Notes: generated by a model from the sequence alone, not told the origin. DNA of 64,000 nt from DATARN01 sp963851105 (GCA_963851105.1 CAWKNP010000004.1:62001-126000), one strand, 5' to 3'. Shown: positions 51,524 through 60,367, counted from the first letter of the stretch. Numbers and translations: made by a program.

Positions 51524-52732
51524 TTGCCGCAACCCCTGAGCGCCGACGAGGCCCGGCGCATGGGGTTGCGGGCCCAGGGCCTCCTCGGCCGGGGTCCCAG
51601 GCACCCCGCCGACGTGCTTCGCCAGGTCGCCGCCGTGCAGCTCGACACCATTTCCGTGCTGGCCCGCTCGCACGAGCTGGTCTGCTACGCACGGGCGGGG
51701 GCGGTCGGCCGGGCGGCGGTGGAGGCGGCCTGCTGGGGCCGCGACCGGTCCGGGCGGCCCGTCGCCTTCGAGTACTGGGCCCATGCCGCATGCGTGCTGC
51801 CGATCGACCTGTGGCCGTTGTTCGCGTTCCGGCGCCGCAAGCTCGCCCGCCACCCGCGCTGGGGTGGCTACGTCGACCACAACCCTGCTGTCGCCGAGGT
51901 GCTCCGGCGGTTGGAAGCCGAGGGTCCGCTCACCTCGTCGGAGCTGGGCGGTGCCAAGAACGGGGGCCCGTGGTGGGACTGGTCGCCCGTCAAGGTGGCC
52001 GTCGAGCGGCTACTCGACCTGGGGGAGGTGATCTGCACGACCCGACGGGGGTGGCGGCGGGTGTACGACCTGACGGCCCGGGCGCTTCCCGACCAGGTGG
52101 CCGCCGCAGTCGAACCCTCGGACGAGAAGTGCTGGGAGGCGCTGGTGGCCATCGCCGGCCGGTCCATCGGCGTGGGAACGGTGGCCGACCTGGCCGAGTA
52201 CTTCCGCCTTCCGGTGGCGGCGGTGGCCGCGGCTGCGCCCGGCAGCGGCCTGGTCCCGGTGACCGTGGCGCGATGGGCGTCGTCGGGTGCAGCAGTCGCC
52301 GCATGGGCCGACCCGGCCGCCCTCGAGGCCCTCGGGACGCGCGGGCGGCACCGCACGACGCTGCTGTCCCCATTCGACTCGATGGTCTGGGACCGACCCC
52401 GAACCACCCGGCTGTTCGGCTTCGCCCATCGCATTGAGGCCTACACGCCGTCGGCGCAGCGGGTCCACGGGTACTACGTCATGCCCGTGCTGGCCGGGGG
52501 CCGCATCATCGGCCGGATCGACCCGAAACGGGTTGGCAAGACGCTCGTCGTTCGCCAGGTCAGCCTTCGCCTGCCGGTGCGCGACCGCGATGTGGCGGCC
52601 GTGGCCCAGGCGCTGCAGGAAGCCGCGATCTGGGTGGGCTGCTCCACGGTTGTCGTCGAGCGCAGTGATCCCGCGGCGTTGGGACCCGCGCTGGGCGCCG
52701 CGCTGGCGGCCGGGGTCCCCGTTTCGGCTTAG
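51524..52732 (+). CDS. YcaQ/AlkZ-family crosslink-repair DNA glycosylase
   Basis: A 402-residue winged-helix (HTH_42) protein. The catalytic QLD motif is in AVQLDTISVLARSHELV, with EYWAHAACVLPIDLWPLF and the C-terminal DSMVWDRPRTTRLFGFAHRIEAY and YYVMPVLAGGRIIGRIDPKR typical of YcaQ. YcaQ unhooks interstrand crosslinks by base excision. The start TTG at 51524 is weak; another start just upstream may apply. Its 3' end overlaps the sigma-factor gene by 4 nt. Confidence 0.85.
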   Translation: MPQPLSADEARRMGLRAQGLLGRGPRHPADVLRQVAAVQLDTISVLARSHELVCYARAGAVGRAAVEAACWGRDRSGRPVAFEYWAHAACVLPIDLWPLFAFRRRKLARHPRWGGYVDHNPAVAEVLRRLEAEGPLTSSELGGAKNGGPWWDWSPVKVAVERLLDLGEVICTTRRGWRRVYDLTARALPDQVAAAVEPSDEKCWEALVAIAGRSIGVGTVADLAEYFRLPVAAVAAAAPGSGLVPVTVARWASSGAAVAAWADPAALEALGTRGRHRTTLLSPFDSMVWDRPRTTRLFGFAHRIEAYTPSAQRVHGYYVMPVLAGGRIIGRIDPKRVGKTLVVRQVSLRLPVRDRDVAAVAQALQEAAIWVGCSTVVVERSDPAALGPALGAALAAGVPVSA

Positions 52733-53436
52733 GAGGCCTTGGCCAGCGCCCGTAGCTGGTCGATGCTGCGCACCAGCATGCGCTGGACATGGGCCTGGCT
52801 GAGGCCCATCCGCTGGGCGATCTGCTGCTGGGTGAGCCCGTCGAGGTAGCGAAGCTGCACCATCTGGCCCTCGCGCTCGGGGAGACGGTTGAGCAGCCAG
52901 CGCACCGACATTCGCTCGTCGACGGCCGTCATGCCGTTGTCCTGCGAGGGGAGGCAGGCGGACAGGGGGCGATCCCCGGGAGTCAAAGGCGTGTCGAGCG
53001 ACGCCGGGTGGCGGCAATCACCGGCTCCCATCGCCTCTTCGACCTCGCCGGCGGACGCGTCGATGCGATCACCGATCTCGGCGGTGGTGGGCAGCCGGCC
53101 CAAGTCCTGGGTGAGCTCGGACACCGCCGCCTGGCTCTTCAGGTACAGGTTCTGGACCCGTCGCGGTGGCCGGATGGCCCACGACCGGTCCCGGAGGTAG
53201 TGCTTCAACTCGCCGACGATGGTGCTGGTGGCAAAGGCCGAAAATGGAACGCCCCGCTGCGGGTCGAAGCGGTCCTTGGCCCGTACCAGGCCGAGGAGTG
53301 CGACCTGCTTCAGGTCTTCGAAGGACTCCGCCCAGTTGGCTCGACCGCTGTAGCGACGGGCGAGCGACACGGCGAGGCCATAGTGGGTCTGCAGATAGTC
53401 GTCAGGATCGAGGGGGCGGGAGTCGGCGGTGTCCAC
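52729..53436 (-). CDS. SigB/SigF-type sigma-70 family sigma factor
   Basis: A 235-residue sigma factor with regions 2-4: YGLAVSLARRYSGR...DLKQVALLGLVRAKDRFDPQRGVPFSAFATSTIVGELKHYLRDRSW is region 2, RPPRRVQNLYLK and LPTTAEIGDRI region 3, and RWLLNRLPEREGQMVQLRYLDGLTQQQIAQRMGLSQAHVQRMLVRSIDQL region 4. This is the stress/sporulation SigB-SigF group. No anti-sigma gene adjoins it; the STAS-domain protein at 63.8 kb might belong to such a network. Confidence 0.92.
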   Translation of the reverse strand: MDTADSRPLDPDDYLQTHYGLAVSLARRYSGRANWAESFEDLKQVALLGLVRAKDRFDPQRGVPFSAFATSTIVGELKHYLRDRSWAIRPPRRVQNLYLKSQAAVSELTQDLGRLPTTAEIGDRIDASAGEVEEAMGAGDCRHPASLDTPLTPGDRPLSACLPSQDNGMTAVDERMSVRWLLNRLPEREGQMVQLRYLDGLTQQQIAQRMGLSQAHVQRMLVRSIDQLRALAKAS

Positions 53437-53481
53437 GGAACAGATTCGACCATCGGCCCCTGAGGAAACGATGAGTGCGGT

Positions 53482-54561
53482 CTAGGAACTCGCTGAGAGA
53501 TCCAGGCTGAGCTGTTCGGTGGCCGGCGGGCCCGGCTCGACCGCAGGGGTATGTTCCCGGAGGCGGAAGGCCTCGTGGCCCATCGGCCGGGACCCCCCGT
53601 GGCGCCCTCGCGCCTGTTCGACCAGGCCGTGGACCCGCGCCGCCAGGTCTTTTTGCTCGGCCTTGGGCAGGTAGGCCCGCTGGTAGCGGCGCTCGTACTC
53701 GGCGACCAGGTGAGGGTGGGTCCGGGCCAGCTGCGCCATGAAGTAGTCCCGGACGCCGGGGCGCAGGTGCAGGGCCACCGAGGAGATGGAGACGGCGCCC
53801 GCGTCGACGCATGCCCCCACGACCGCCTCCAGCTGGTCCTCGCCATCGGAAATCCCCGGGAGGATGGGCGCGATCAGCACACCGCACGGCACCCCGGCGT
53901 CGTTGAGTCGCCGCACGGCGTGCATGCGCTGCCGGGGATGGGGTGTGCCCGGCTCGGTGAGCCGCCAGACTTCCTCGTCGAGGGTGCCGATGGACAGGCT
54001 GGCCCGGACGTCGGTCCGTTGGGCCGCCGCCGCCAGCAGCTTGAGATCGCGCAGGATGAGCGTCGACTTGGTCAGGATGGAAAAGGGGTTGGCCGCCTCC
54101 CCGAGCACTTTGACGATGCCCTGCGTCAGGTGGTACTTGCCCTCGCAGCGCTGGTAGGGATCGGTGTTGGTCCCCATGGCGATGGCGTGACCCGCCCAGC
54201 GACGGCCCGCCAACTCGGCTCGCAGCTGCTCAACGGCATTGATCTTGACCACGATCCGACGCTCGAAGTCCTCGCCCCCGTCGAGGCCCAGGTACTCGTG
54301 CGTCGGCCGGGCAAAACAGTACGTGCAGGCGTGGCTGCAACCCCGGTAGGCGTTGATCGTGTAGCGGAAAGGCATGCGGGAGGCGGCGGGGACCTCGTTG
54401 AGGATCGTGCGCGCCTTGACATGGAGGAATTCCATGCCTTGGAACTCCCCGGTGCCGACATGGCGATCGACCAGCTCGTCGCCGTCGAAGAGGGCTTCCT
54501 GGCCGCCGGAATCGTCCTCGTCCGCCAACCGCCATCTCAACTTGCCGTCGCTCGGCGACAT
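53482..54561 (-). CDS. Radical SAM protein, Rv2578c type
   Basis: A 359-residue protein of the spore-photoproduct-lyase-like radical SAM group. The cluster motif RGCSHACTYCFARPTHEYLG has CxxxCxxC, followed by GTNTDPYQRCEGKYHLTQGIV, PFSILTKSTLILRDLKLL and PCGVLIAPILPGISD. The length fits. It is related to the mycobacterial protein Rv2578c. ATG at 54561 lies 6 nt after TATAGT and a consensus LexA box overlaps the promoter, so it should be DNA-damage induced; a repair role is inferred. Confidence 0.88.
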   Translation of the reverse strand: MSPSDGKLRWRLADEDDSGGQEALFDGDELVDRHVGTGEFQGMEFLHVKARTILNEVPAASRMPFRYTINAYRGCSHACTYCFARPTHEYLGLDGGEDFERRIVVKINAVEQLRAELAGRRWAGHAIAMGTNTDPYQRCEGKYHLTQGIVKVLGEAANPFSILTKSTLILRDLKLLAAAAQRTDVRASLSIGTLDEEVWRLTEPGTPHPRQRMHAVRRLNDAGVPCGVLIAPILPGISDGEDQLEAVVGACVDAGAVSISSVALHLRPGVRDYFMAQLARTHPHLVAEYERRYQRAYLPKAEQKDLAARVHGLVEQARGRHGGSRPMGHEAFRLREHTPAVEPGPPATEQLSLDLSASS

Positions 54562-54567
54562 GACGCC

Positions 54568-54588
54568 ACTATACCGAACGTACGTTTG
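54568..54588 (-). promoter_or_regulatory. LexA (SOS) box and -10 element before the radical SAM gene
   Basis: CGAACGTACGTTTG (54575-54588) matches the Gram-positive SOS box CGAACRNRYGTTYG at every position. The minus-strand -10 TATAGT (54573-54568) directly follows it and ends 6 nt before the ATG, so LexA would cover the promoter of a leaderless mRNA. Confidence 0.75.
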
Positions 54589-54627
54589 GTTGTGGGCGCC
54601 AGGACTACCAGTACTCGGGCCGGGGGG

Positions 54628-55503
54628 CTACTCGGAGGTCCCGGTCTTCTCGTCGTGGCCGGCGCGGACGACCTCCGCCTTGCTAAGGGCGATAACGCCC
54701 AGGGTCATGACGACCAGCCCGGCGAGCTCGAGGGTGGTGACCAGCGGTCCCGACCGGACTCCCTCGCCGAATAGGAAGGCTCCGATGATGATGCTCACCA
54801 CCGGGTCGACCACGGTGAGCACGGGAAGCGAGGCGTCAAGGTCGCCGGCCTGAAAGGCGCTCTGGGCGATGAGCATGCCGAGGACGCCGGCGCCCACCAG
54901 CACGTACACCTCCCAACTCTCGAACAACTCGGCGATGCCGCCGTCGAGCAGGTGGGCCGCGGCCTTGGTCAACGCCGCGGTGACGCCGTAATTGACGGCC
55001 GCGGCGGCCGCCAAGAAGGCGGCCCGCCGCCGGCTGCTGTTGGTCCGCGACGCCAGCACCAGGCCCACGATCACCACCGCGCTGATGGCGAAAAGGATCA
55101 GCCAGTCCTGATTGGCCACCTCGGCGTGGCCCTGGCCCGGGGAGGCCGTGATGAGGAATGCGCTGAGGCCGACCACCACCCCCGCGGCGCCCCACCAATC
55201 CCGCGTCGTCATGCGGCTGCCCGCCAACCAGGCGCCGATGGGCAAGGCGAAGAGGAGGCCGCAGACGAGTAGTGGTTGCACCAAGACGAGCGAGCCGTGG
55301 CCCAGCGCGATGAACTGCAGGGCGTAGGCCAGGCCATCGAACCCGACCCCGAGCAGCCACATCCGGTTGCGCAGCAGGCGGCCCAAAAGGCTCAGTTTCA
55401 TGGCCACGCTCTGGGGCTGGGCGATGGCGGCGCGGTGCTGCAGGACCGACGCCGCGGCATAGAGCAGCGACGAGCCGAGAGCGCAGATGACCGCCAGGAG
55501 CAC
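54628..55503 (-). CDS. DMT-superfamily transporter (EamA-like)
   Basis: A 291-residue membrane protein with about nine to ten helices, starting AVICALGSSLLYAAASVLQHRAAIAQP. The internal repeat of two EamA-like halves is seen (QPLLVCGLLFALPIGAWL and VVDPVVSIIIGAFLFGE). A hydrophilic C-terminal tail ends EKTGTSE. Such proteins export or take up small metabolites. The 66-bp gap to the downstream radical SAM gene contains that gene's own promoter. Confidence 0.82.
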   Translation of the reverse strand: MLLAVICALGSSLLYAAASVLQHRAAIAQPQSVAMKLSLLGRLLRNRMWLLGVGFDGLAYALQFIALGHGSLVLVQPLLVCGLLFALPIGAWLAGSRMTTRDWWGAAGVVVGLSAFLITASPGQGHAEVANQDWLILFAISAVVIVGLVLASRTNSSRRRAAFLAAAAAVNYGVTAALTKAAAHLLDGGIAELFESWEVYVLVGAGVLGMLIAQSAFQAGDLDASLPVLTVVDPVVSIIIGAFLFGEGVRSGPLVTTLELAGLVVMTLGVIALSKAEVVRAGHDEKTGTSE

Positions 55504-55571
55504 CGTCAGACGGTACCGGCCCTTGAGCGGTCCCGGGGGTGGGGTGCCGGGGTCTCCGCGGGCCCATCCCC

Positions 55572-55577
55572 TAGCCT
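55572..55577 (+). promoter_or_regulatory. Leaderless-type -10 element before dacB
   Basis: TAGCCT ends 7 nt before the GTG at 55585; the region before it lies in the gap after the divergent transporter gene. Confidence 0.5.
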
Positions 55578-55584
55578 CGGCCCG

Positions 55585-57015
55585 GTGACGCGCCTGATCC
55601 GGCCGCTCACCGTGGTCGTCGGCGTCCTGATCGCCATCACCGCGGGGGCATTCGTTCTCATTCGCTCGTCGGGCGGAAGCGCGACCCCCGCCGCCGCCAG
55701 CGCCGCCGCCCCCAACAAGGACTCAGCCACGGCGGCGGCGCCGGCCGGGAGCACCACCTCCTCAGGTCTCCCGGCCCCCGCGGCCACGACAACTACAACC
55801 GCGCTCACCACGACAACCCTTTCCCCGCGGGTGACGCTCACCACGACCTTGGATGCGGCTCTCGCGGGCACTAACTCTTGCCTGGCGGTGCAGGACGGCT
55901 CCGGGCGAACGCTCTACCAGCACCAGCCCGACACCGCCCTGATCCCGGCGTCCACCCAGAAGTTGCTCGTCGCGGCCGCCGCCCTCACGACCCTCGGGCC
56001 CAACTTCCGCTTCACGACCCGTGTCGTGGCGCCCGCGCCAGCTGTCAACGGCAAGGTGGCCGCCCTCTGGCTCGTCGGCGACGGTGATCCCCTCCTGGCG
56101 GCGCCGGAGTTCATCGCGTCGACCGCCGGGCGGGTCCGCGTGGCGGGATACCCGTGGACGCCGTTAACGAGCCTGGCCGACTCGCTGGCGGCAACGGGGA
56201 TCAAGTTGGTGGCCACCGGCATACGGGGCGACGACAGCCACCAGGACCGGTTGCGCTTCCTCCCGGTGTGGCCGGCGCTGTACCAGACCCAGGAACAGGT
56301 CGGACTGCTCTCCGCGCTGAGCGTCAACGAAGGCATCCAGTACACGCCGCCCAAGTCGACGCTGGCCCAGGATCCGCCCAACTATGCGGCCGCCGAGCTG
56401 GCCCGCCTGTTACAGCTTCGTCATGTCGCGGTTGGCTCGGAGCCGGACCAGACGGCCCCCGCCGGTGCCGTCGTCGTGGCCTCGGTGTCCTCGGCGCCGC
56501 TCAGCGAGATCGTGGGGGCCATGCTCCGGGCCAGCGACAACTGGATTGCCGAGTTGCTGGTACGGGCCATCGACCGGGCGTCGGGGGGCACCGGCACGAC
56601 GGCGGGCGGGATCGCGATCGTGCTGCGGCAGGCAGCCGGGGCGGGGATACCCCTGGCCGGTGTCCACATGGATGACGGCTCCGGGCTCTCGCGCACCGAC
56701 CGGGCCACCTGCTCAGCGTTACTCGCCGCCCTCGACCTCGGCCTGCAACCTGCTTACGCGCCGCTCCTGAGCGGCCTGGCCGTCGCCGGCCAGACCGGGA
56801 CGCTGGCAACGCGGTACCGCGGCACCGCCGTGGCTGGGAAGCTCCAGGCCAAGACGGGCTCGCTCGACAACGCGGGCGGCATGGTGGGCGTGATGTCGAT
56901 GAACGCGATCAGCCGCTTCGCCTTCTTGGACAACGACACCCAGCCCGAAGCCGCCCTCCTCGCCCGCGAGGATGCCGTCGTGGCCGCGCTGGCCGCGTAT
57001 CCCGGGGGTCGCTGA
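55585..57015 (+). CDS. dacB: D-alanyl-D-alanine carboxypeptidase/endopeptidase (PBP4, S13)
   Basis: A 476-residue exported penicillin-binding protein. A membrane anchor (LTVVVGVLIAITAGAFVLI) is followed by a Ala/Thr-rich linker, then the S13 domain. The catalytic triads are visible: SxxK in IPASTQKLLVAA, SxN in LRASDNWIAELLVR, and KTG in LQAKTGSLDNAGG. It trims peptidoglycan cross-bridges or pentapeptides outside the cell. GTG at 55585 is preferred because TAGCCT lies 7 nt upstream and it gives the signal anchor; the longer upstream frame is antisense to the transporter. Confidence 0.92.
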   Translation: MTRLIRPLTVVVGVLIAITAGAFVLIRSSGGSATPAAASAAAPNKDSATAAAPAGSTTSSGLPAPAATTTTTALTTTTLSPRVTLTTTLDAALAGTNSCLAVQDGSGRTLYQHQPDTALIPASTQKLLVAAAALTTLGPNFRFTTRVVAPAPAVNGKVAALWLVGDGDPLLAAPEFIASTAGRVRVAGYPWTPLTSLADSLAATGIKLVATGIRGDDSHQDRLRFLPVWPALYQTQEQVGLLSALSVNEGIQYTPPKSTLAQDPPNYAAAELARLLQLRHVAVGSEPDQTAPAGAVVVASVSSAPLSEIVGAMLRASDNWIAELLVRAIDRASGGTGTTAGGIAIVLRQAAGAGIPLAGVHMDDGSGLSRTDRATCSALLAALDLGLQPAYAPLLSGLAVAGQTGTLATRYRGTAVAGKLQAKTGSLDNAGGMVGVMSMNAISRFAFLDNDTQPEAALLAREDAVVAALAAYPGGR

Positions 57016-57043
57016 CGGCGGGCATGCCACACTGTCTCGGTCC

Positions 57044-57124
57044 GGGCGCGTGGTGAAATGGCAGACACAGCGGGCTTAAACCCTGCGGCCTAAGGGCATG
57101 AGGGTTCGAATCCCTCCGCGCCCA
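57044..57124 (+). tRNA. tRNA-Leu (anticodon UAA)
   Basis: The acceptor arm GGGCGCG (57044-57050) pairs perfectly with CGCGCCC (57117-57123), with discriminator A at 57124. The anticodon stem GCGGG/CCTGC encloses the loop CTTAAAC, anticodon TAA. A 13-nt variable region (class II) precedes the T arm GAGGG-TTCGAAT-CCCTC. The sequence after A is CCC, so CCA is only partly encoded. Confidence 0.93.
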
Positions 57125-57191
57125 CCCGGTTGGCCCTGCCGGACTCGTGGATCAGGCGAGCCGGCTCACGGGAGCCCGCGGGACCCGGTCG

Positions 57192-58295
57192 CTACCCGGC
57201 CACCGGGACGACCCGCGCCGGGCGCGGCGCCAGGCCGAGGAAGCGGAGCACAGCGGCAGCATCGCTCTGCAGGGCGTCGATGTCGTCGGCCGCGATGGCC
57301 TCCAGCGGGCGGAGTTCGATCTGGCCCCCCGGCAGCGCCCAAGTGGCGACGGCCCTGCCGGCGACCATTGCGAAGGGCCGGAAGATGCCGTTGGTGGTCA
57401 CGATGCCCCGGTGGCGGCCCACGATCGCGGCCCGGGAGTCCCAGCCCAACAGGACCGGGTCGAACGCCCCCAGCAACCGCGGGGGCGGCAGCTCGGCAGC
57501 CGGTCCGCTCCCAGCCAACTTGACCAGCCCACCGTCGACCGCGACCACCTCGTCTCCGACGCCGGCGAGGCCGAGTCGCGCTTCGCCGAGGGGCAGGCCC
57601 GCCCACTTGGCCAGGTCCCGGGCATCGGCGGGGCCGTGGCCGGCCAGATAGCGGCGGGCCAATCGGGCCAGCGCCTCGCCGCGGTCGATCGCCTTCACAG
57701 ATCCAGGTGGCGCACCGAGCCAGGCGGGCACCGACACGTACGCGGTCTCGCTACCCACTACCGGGCCCCGCACGATGTGGCCCTGGATCGACGCCGCCAA
57801 AAGCACATGAACAAGGGCCTGGCCCTTGTTGGGGACTCCTGCCCCGTCAAGCCGGGCCCGCAGTTGAGCCCGGGTCTGGGGACCTTCGGATGCCACTGCC
57901 GCGGTCACGGTGGCGACGCCGAGCTCGGCCTGGCGGGACGACACCCCTTCTTGGCGGAGACGGCGGGCATTGCCCGCGACCAGTTGCGGGGTCGTGAGCG
58001 GATGGAGCCACCAGTAGTCCTCGGGGGTGACCAGGTGCAGCGTGCCGCGGTTGAGCCAGGTGATCAGCAACCGCCGCGAGGTGAGGGCGGCATCGACGTC
58101 GGTCGCCGTCACCCCGGTCGTCCGGCTGCGGATGGCGAGCCGCATGCCCCGGGCATCCTGGGCCTGCACCGCCAGAAGGCGGGTGACAACCTCCACCGCT
58201 GTCGCGGCGGGAGGACCGCTGAGGCCCTGCGAGGTCAGCCGGGCCGCGGTGACCTCGGCCTTTGGGGCGTCATGGGGCGCGGCCCGCTTCACCAT
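57192..58295 (-). CDS. AlkZ-like winged-helix DNA glycosylase
   Basis: A 367-residue HTH_42 protein. The N-terminal block RLTSQGLSGPPAATAVEVVTRLLAVQAQDARGMRLAIRSR has the QAQ motif of AlkZ-type glycosylases, followed by WLNRGTLHLVTPEDYWWLHPLT and the C-terminal LLGAFDPVLLGWDSRAAIVG and GIFRPFAMVAGRAVATWAL. AlkZ removes bulky alkyl adducts and crosslinks, often from a self-made toxin; no toxin cluster is visible here. The YcaQ-type paralogue lies 5 kb away. Confidence 0.83.
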   Translation of the reverse strand: MVKRAAPHDAPKAEVTAARLTSQGLSGPPAATAVEVVTRLLAVQAQDARGMRLAIRSRTTGVTATDVDAALTSRRLLITWLNRGTLHLVTPEDYWWLHPLTTPQLVAGNARRLRQEGVSSRQAELGVATVTAAVASEGPQTRAQLRARLDGAGVPNKGQALVHVLLAASIQGHIVRGPVVGSETAYVSVPAWLGAPPGSVKAIDRGEALARLARRYLAGHGPADARDLAKWAGLPLGEARLGLAGVGDEVVAVDGGLVKLAGSGPAAELPPPRLLGAFDPVLLGWDSRAAIVGRHRGIVTTNGIFRPFAMVAGRAVATWALPGGQIELRPLEAIAADDIDALQSDAAAVLRFLGLAPRPARVVPVAG

Positions 58296-58356
58296 CGTCA
58301 GCCCACCCTAAGGGGCGCCGTGCGTGGCGACGACCACCAGCGGGTAAAGGCAGAAG

Positions 58357-58587
58357 ATGGCCGAAGGCAACAACAAAAAGGGCGAAGTGAAAGAAGTCCT
58401 GGGCGCGGTGACCGGTGACCGCCGGGTGGAGGCGGAGGGACGTGTCGAGCAGAAGGTGGCCGATCCCGACACCGGGACCGAGGCGGTGACCGAAGACAAG
58501 GTCGCCCAGGAAGAGCGCGACGTCAAGAAGGACCACCACGACGTGGCCGCCGCCGGCGGAAGTCGCGAAGCGCCGCTAGGTACCTGA
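58357..58587 (+). CDS. CsbD-like stress protein
   Basis: A 76-residue charged protein starting MAEGNNKKGEVKEVLGAVTGDRRVEAEGRVEQK, the CsbD (UPF0337) pattern of K-G-x(n)-E-x-x-G-x-x-T-G-D. It has no Trp or Cys and is probably unstructured. Such proteins rise under general stress. The last codon region lies in a 20-bp tandem duplication shared with the convergent NrfD-like gene. Confidence 0.85.
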   Translation: MAEGNNKKGEVKEVLGAVTGDRRVEAEGRVEQKVADPDTGTEAVTEDKVAQEERDVKKDHHDVAAAGGSREAPLGT

Positions 58588-58610
58588 CAACGCGGCTAGG
58601 TACCTGACAG
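58571..58610. repeat. 20-bp tandem duplication between convergent stops
   Basis: Two 20-bp units (58571-58590 and 58591-58610) differ at two positions; both contain GCTAGGTACCTGACA. The first gives the TGA of the CsbD-like gene, the second the TAG of the NrfD-like gene on the other strand. Confidence 0.9.
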
Positions 58611-59486
58611 CGCGGCGCGCTGCGGGCCGACGACGTAGCGGGGATCACGAGCTGACGCCTTCCCCGCCTCGAAGACCGCGAATCGGGTGAGGGCGGCGCC
58701 GGTGGCGACGAGTGCACCTCCGGCGACCGCCAGCGGACGGCGCCGGCCGAACAAGCCGACCACGACGGCCCCCGCGGCGCCGCACACTTTGGACGCCCGG
58801 AACAACCGCCCCGCCGTTCCCTGGTGGAACACCTCGGCAACATCTCCCAGCCGGCGCTCAATTAGTTGCTCGACCGCCAGTTCCGCCGCGACCGCGCCCA
58901 CCGCCAAGCGGCGCGCCCCGACCGCATCGGCCACCGGGTTCAGGATCGAGGCGACCGCACCCGCGCTGGCGGCGGCGCCCGACGCGAAGAGGAATGGCAG
59001 CTCGCGGCGGGCGCCCTTCCACGCCGGCACCGCCGTGTCGGCCAGCAGGACGGCGGTATAGGTGGCCACGCCGGTGCCGAGGGCGCCGGCGGCGATGTCG
59101 CCGGCCACCCCGAGCGCGGGAATCACGCCGCCGAGGGCGGCCGCGCCCGCCGCCGGGCCGTAGGCCGTGAGGAGCCAGGTCCCAACGCTCATCGGCGAGG
59201 TCAGTTTTGCCACCCGCAGCATGTTGTAGAACCGGCCGGGCCGCCCGAGGTCCTTGACGAGCAAACCACCGCTGGCGCCGAGCGCCACCAGTGCCGTGAG
59301 GCGGGCCCGCTGCGCCAGTGTGCGGCCGCCGGCCAGACGGGCGGCCGCGGCGAGCAGCGAACTGGCCCCCGCCAGCCCCCCGCAGAAGAAGTAGGCGGGG
59401 ATGGGCCATTTCCACACCGGTTCCTTGAGGACCGCCCTCCCGTAATAGCTGCGGGTCTCCGGGGGCACGGCGGCCGAGGCGGTCAC
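58596..59486 (-). CDS. NrfD-like membrane subunit of the formate dehydrogenase
   Basis: A 296-residue NrfD/PsrC-family membrane protein with about eight helices. The N-terminal EPVWKWPIPAYFFCGGLAGASSLLAAAARL is the family hallmark, followed by LVKDLGRPGRFYNMLRVAKLTSPMSVGTWLLTAYG. It probably passes electrons between the iron-sulfur subunit and the quinone pool. GTG at 59486 overlaps the beta-subunit stop as GTGA, so it is the third gene of the fdh operon. Confidence 0.9.
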   Translation of the reverse strand: MTASAAVPPETRSYYGRAVLKEPVWKWPIPAYFFCGGLAGASSLLAAAARLAGGRTLAQRARLTALVALGASGGLLVKDLGRPGRFYNMLRVAKLTSPMSVGTWLLTAYGPAAGAAALGGVIPALGVAGDIAAGALGTGVATYTAVLLADTAVPAWKGARRELPFLFASGAAASAGAVASILNPVADAVGARRLAVGAVAAELAVEQLIERRLGDVAEVFHQGTAGRLFRASKVCGAAGAVVVGLFGRRRPLAVAGGALVATGAALTRFAVFEAGKASARDPRYVVGPQRAALSGT

Positions 59487-60367
59487 CGCCGGCCTCCGAA
59501 CACCGCGCCCACGACGCCGGCGGTGAGCGCCAGCGCGGCCGCGGCCGCGGCCTTCCACATCGCCGGCAGGTGCCGGGTGCTCGACTCCGGCACCGGCGGC
59601 AGCCCGTAGACCTCGGGGTCGTCGAGCAGCAGGAAAAAGGCACCGAAGCCCCCGACGCCATCGGACGGGTCGGCGCCGTACAGCCGGGCTTCGGCGACAC
59701 CGGCCGCCTTCAGCACCCCCACCCGCTCGGCAGCATGGGCGCGCAGCTCGTCCAACGGGCCGAACTGGATCGACTGGGTCGGGCACGCCTGGGCACAAGC
59801 CGGGTGGAGCCCGCCTTTCAACCGGTCGTAGCAGAGGGTGCACTTCCACACCCGGCCGTCGCCCTTGCGCTGGTCGATCACACCGAAGGGGCAGGCGGGG
59901 ACGCAGTAGCCACAGCCGTTGCACACGTCCTGCTGGACAACGACGGTGCCGAACTCGGTCCGCATGAGCGCCCCGGTGGGGCACACTTCGAGGCAGGCCG
60001 CCGAGGTGCAGTGCTTGCAGACGTCGGAGCTCATCAGCCACCGCATCCCGCCGGGGCCCGTCACCTCGTTCCCCGGCGTCACTTCGGTCCCCGGCGATGC
60101 GCCCCCGGCGCTCGGTCGGGGGGCCCGTCCCTGCTCGATGAACGCCACGTGCCGCCAGGTGTTGGCGTCGAGGCGCCCGGTGTTGTCGTACGACTGGGCC
60201 AGGAAGTTGAAACCGTCCTCGGGCACGCCGTTCCACTGCTTGCACGCCACCTCGCAGGCTTTGCACCCGATGCAGATCGACGTGTCGGTGAAGAACCCCA
60301 TGCGCGGCGGGTGGTCCTGCCAACCGGCGGCGCCCGCGGGATCGGGATCGGGTCGTATGGCCGTCAT
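59483..60367 (-). CDS. Formate dehydrogenase iron-sulfur (beta) subunit
   Basis: A 294-residue ferredoxin-like subunit with four 4Fe-4S binding clusters of Cys: CIGCKACEVACKQWNGVP, CKHCTSAACLEVCPTGAL, CNGCGYCVPACPFGV, and CTLCYDRLKGGLHPACAQACP. It resembles FdnH/FdhB and HybA types. The C-terminus holds one hydrophobic segment (AAAAALALTAGVVGAVF) that may anchor it. It carries electrons from the alpha subunit to the membrane. The start ATG overlaps the alpha stop as ATGA. Confidence 0.92.
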   Translation of the reverse strand: MTAIRPDPDPAGAAGWQDHPPRMGFFTDTSICIGCKACEVACKQWNGVPEDGFNFLAQSYDNTGRLDANTWRHVAFIEQGRAPRPSAGGASPGTEVTPGNEVTGPGGMRWLMSSDVCKHCTSAACLEVCPTGALMRTEFGTVVVQQDVCNGCGYCVPACPFGVIDQRKGDGRVWKCTLCYDRLKGGLHPACAQACPTQSIQFGPLDELRAHAAERVGVLKAAGVAEARLYGADPSDGVGGFGAFFLLLDDPEVYGLPPVPESSTRHLPAMWKAAAAAALALTAGVVGAVFGGRR

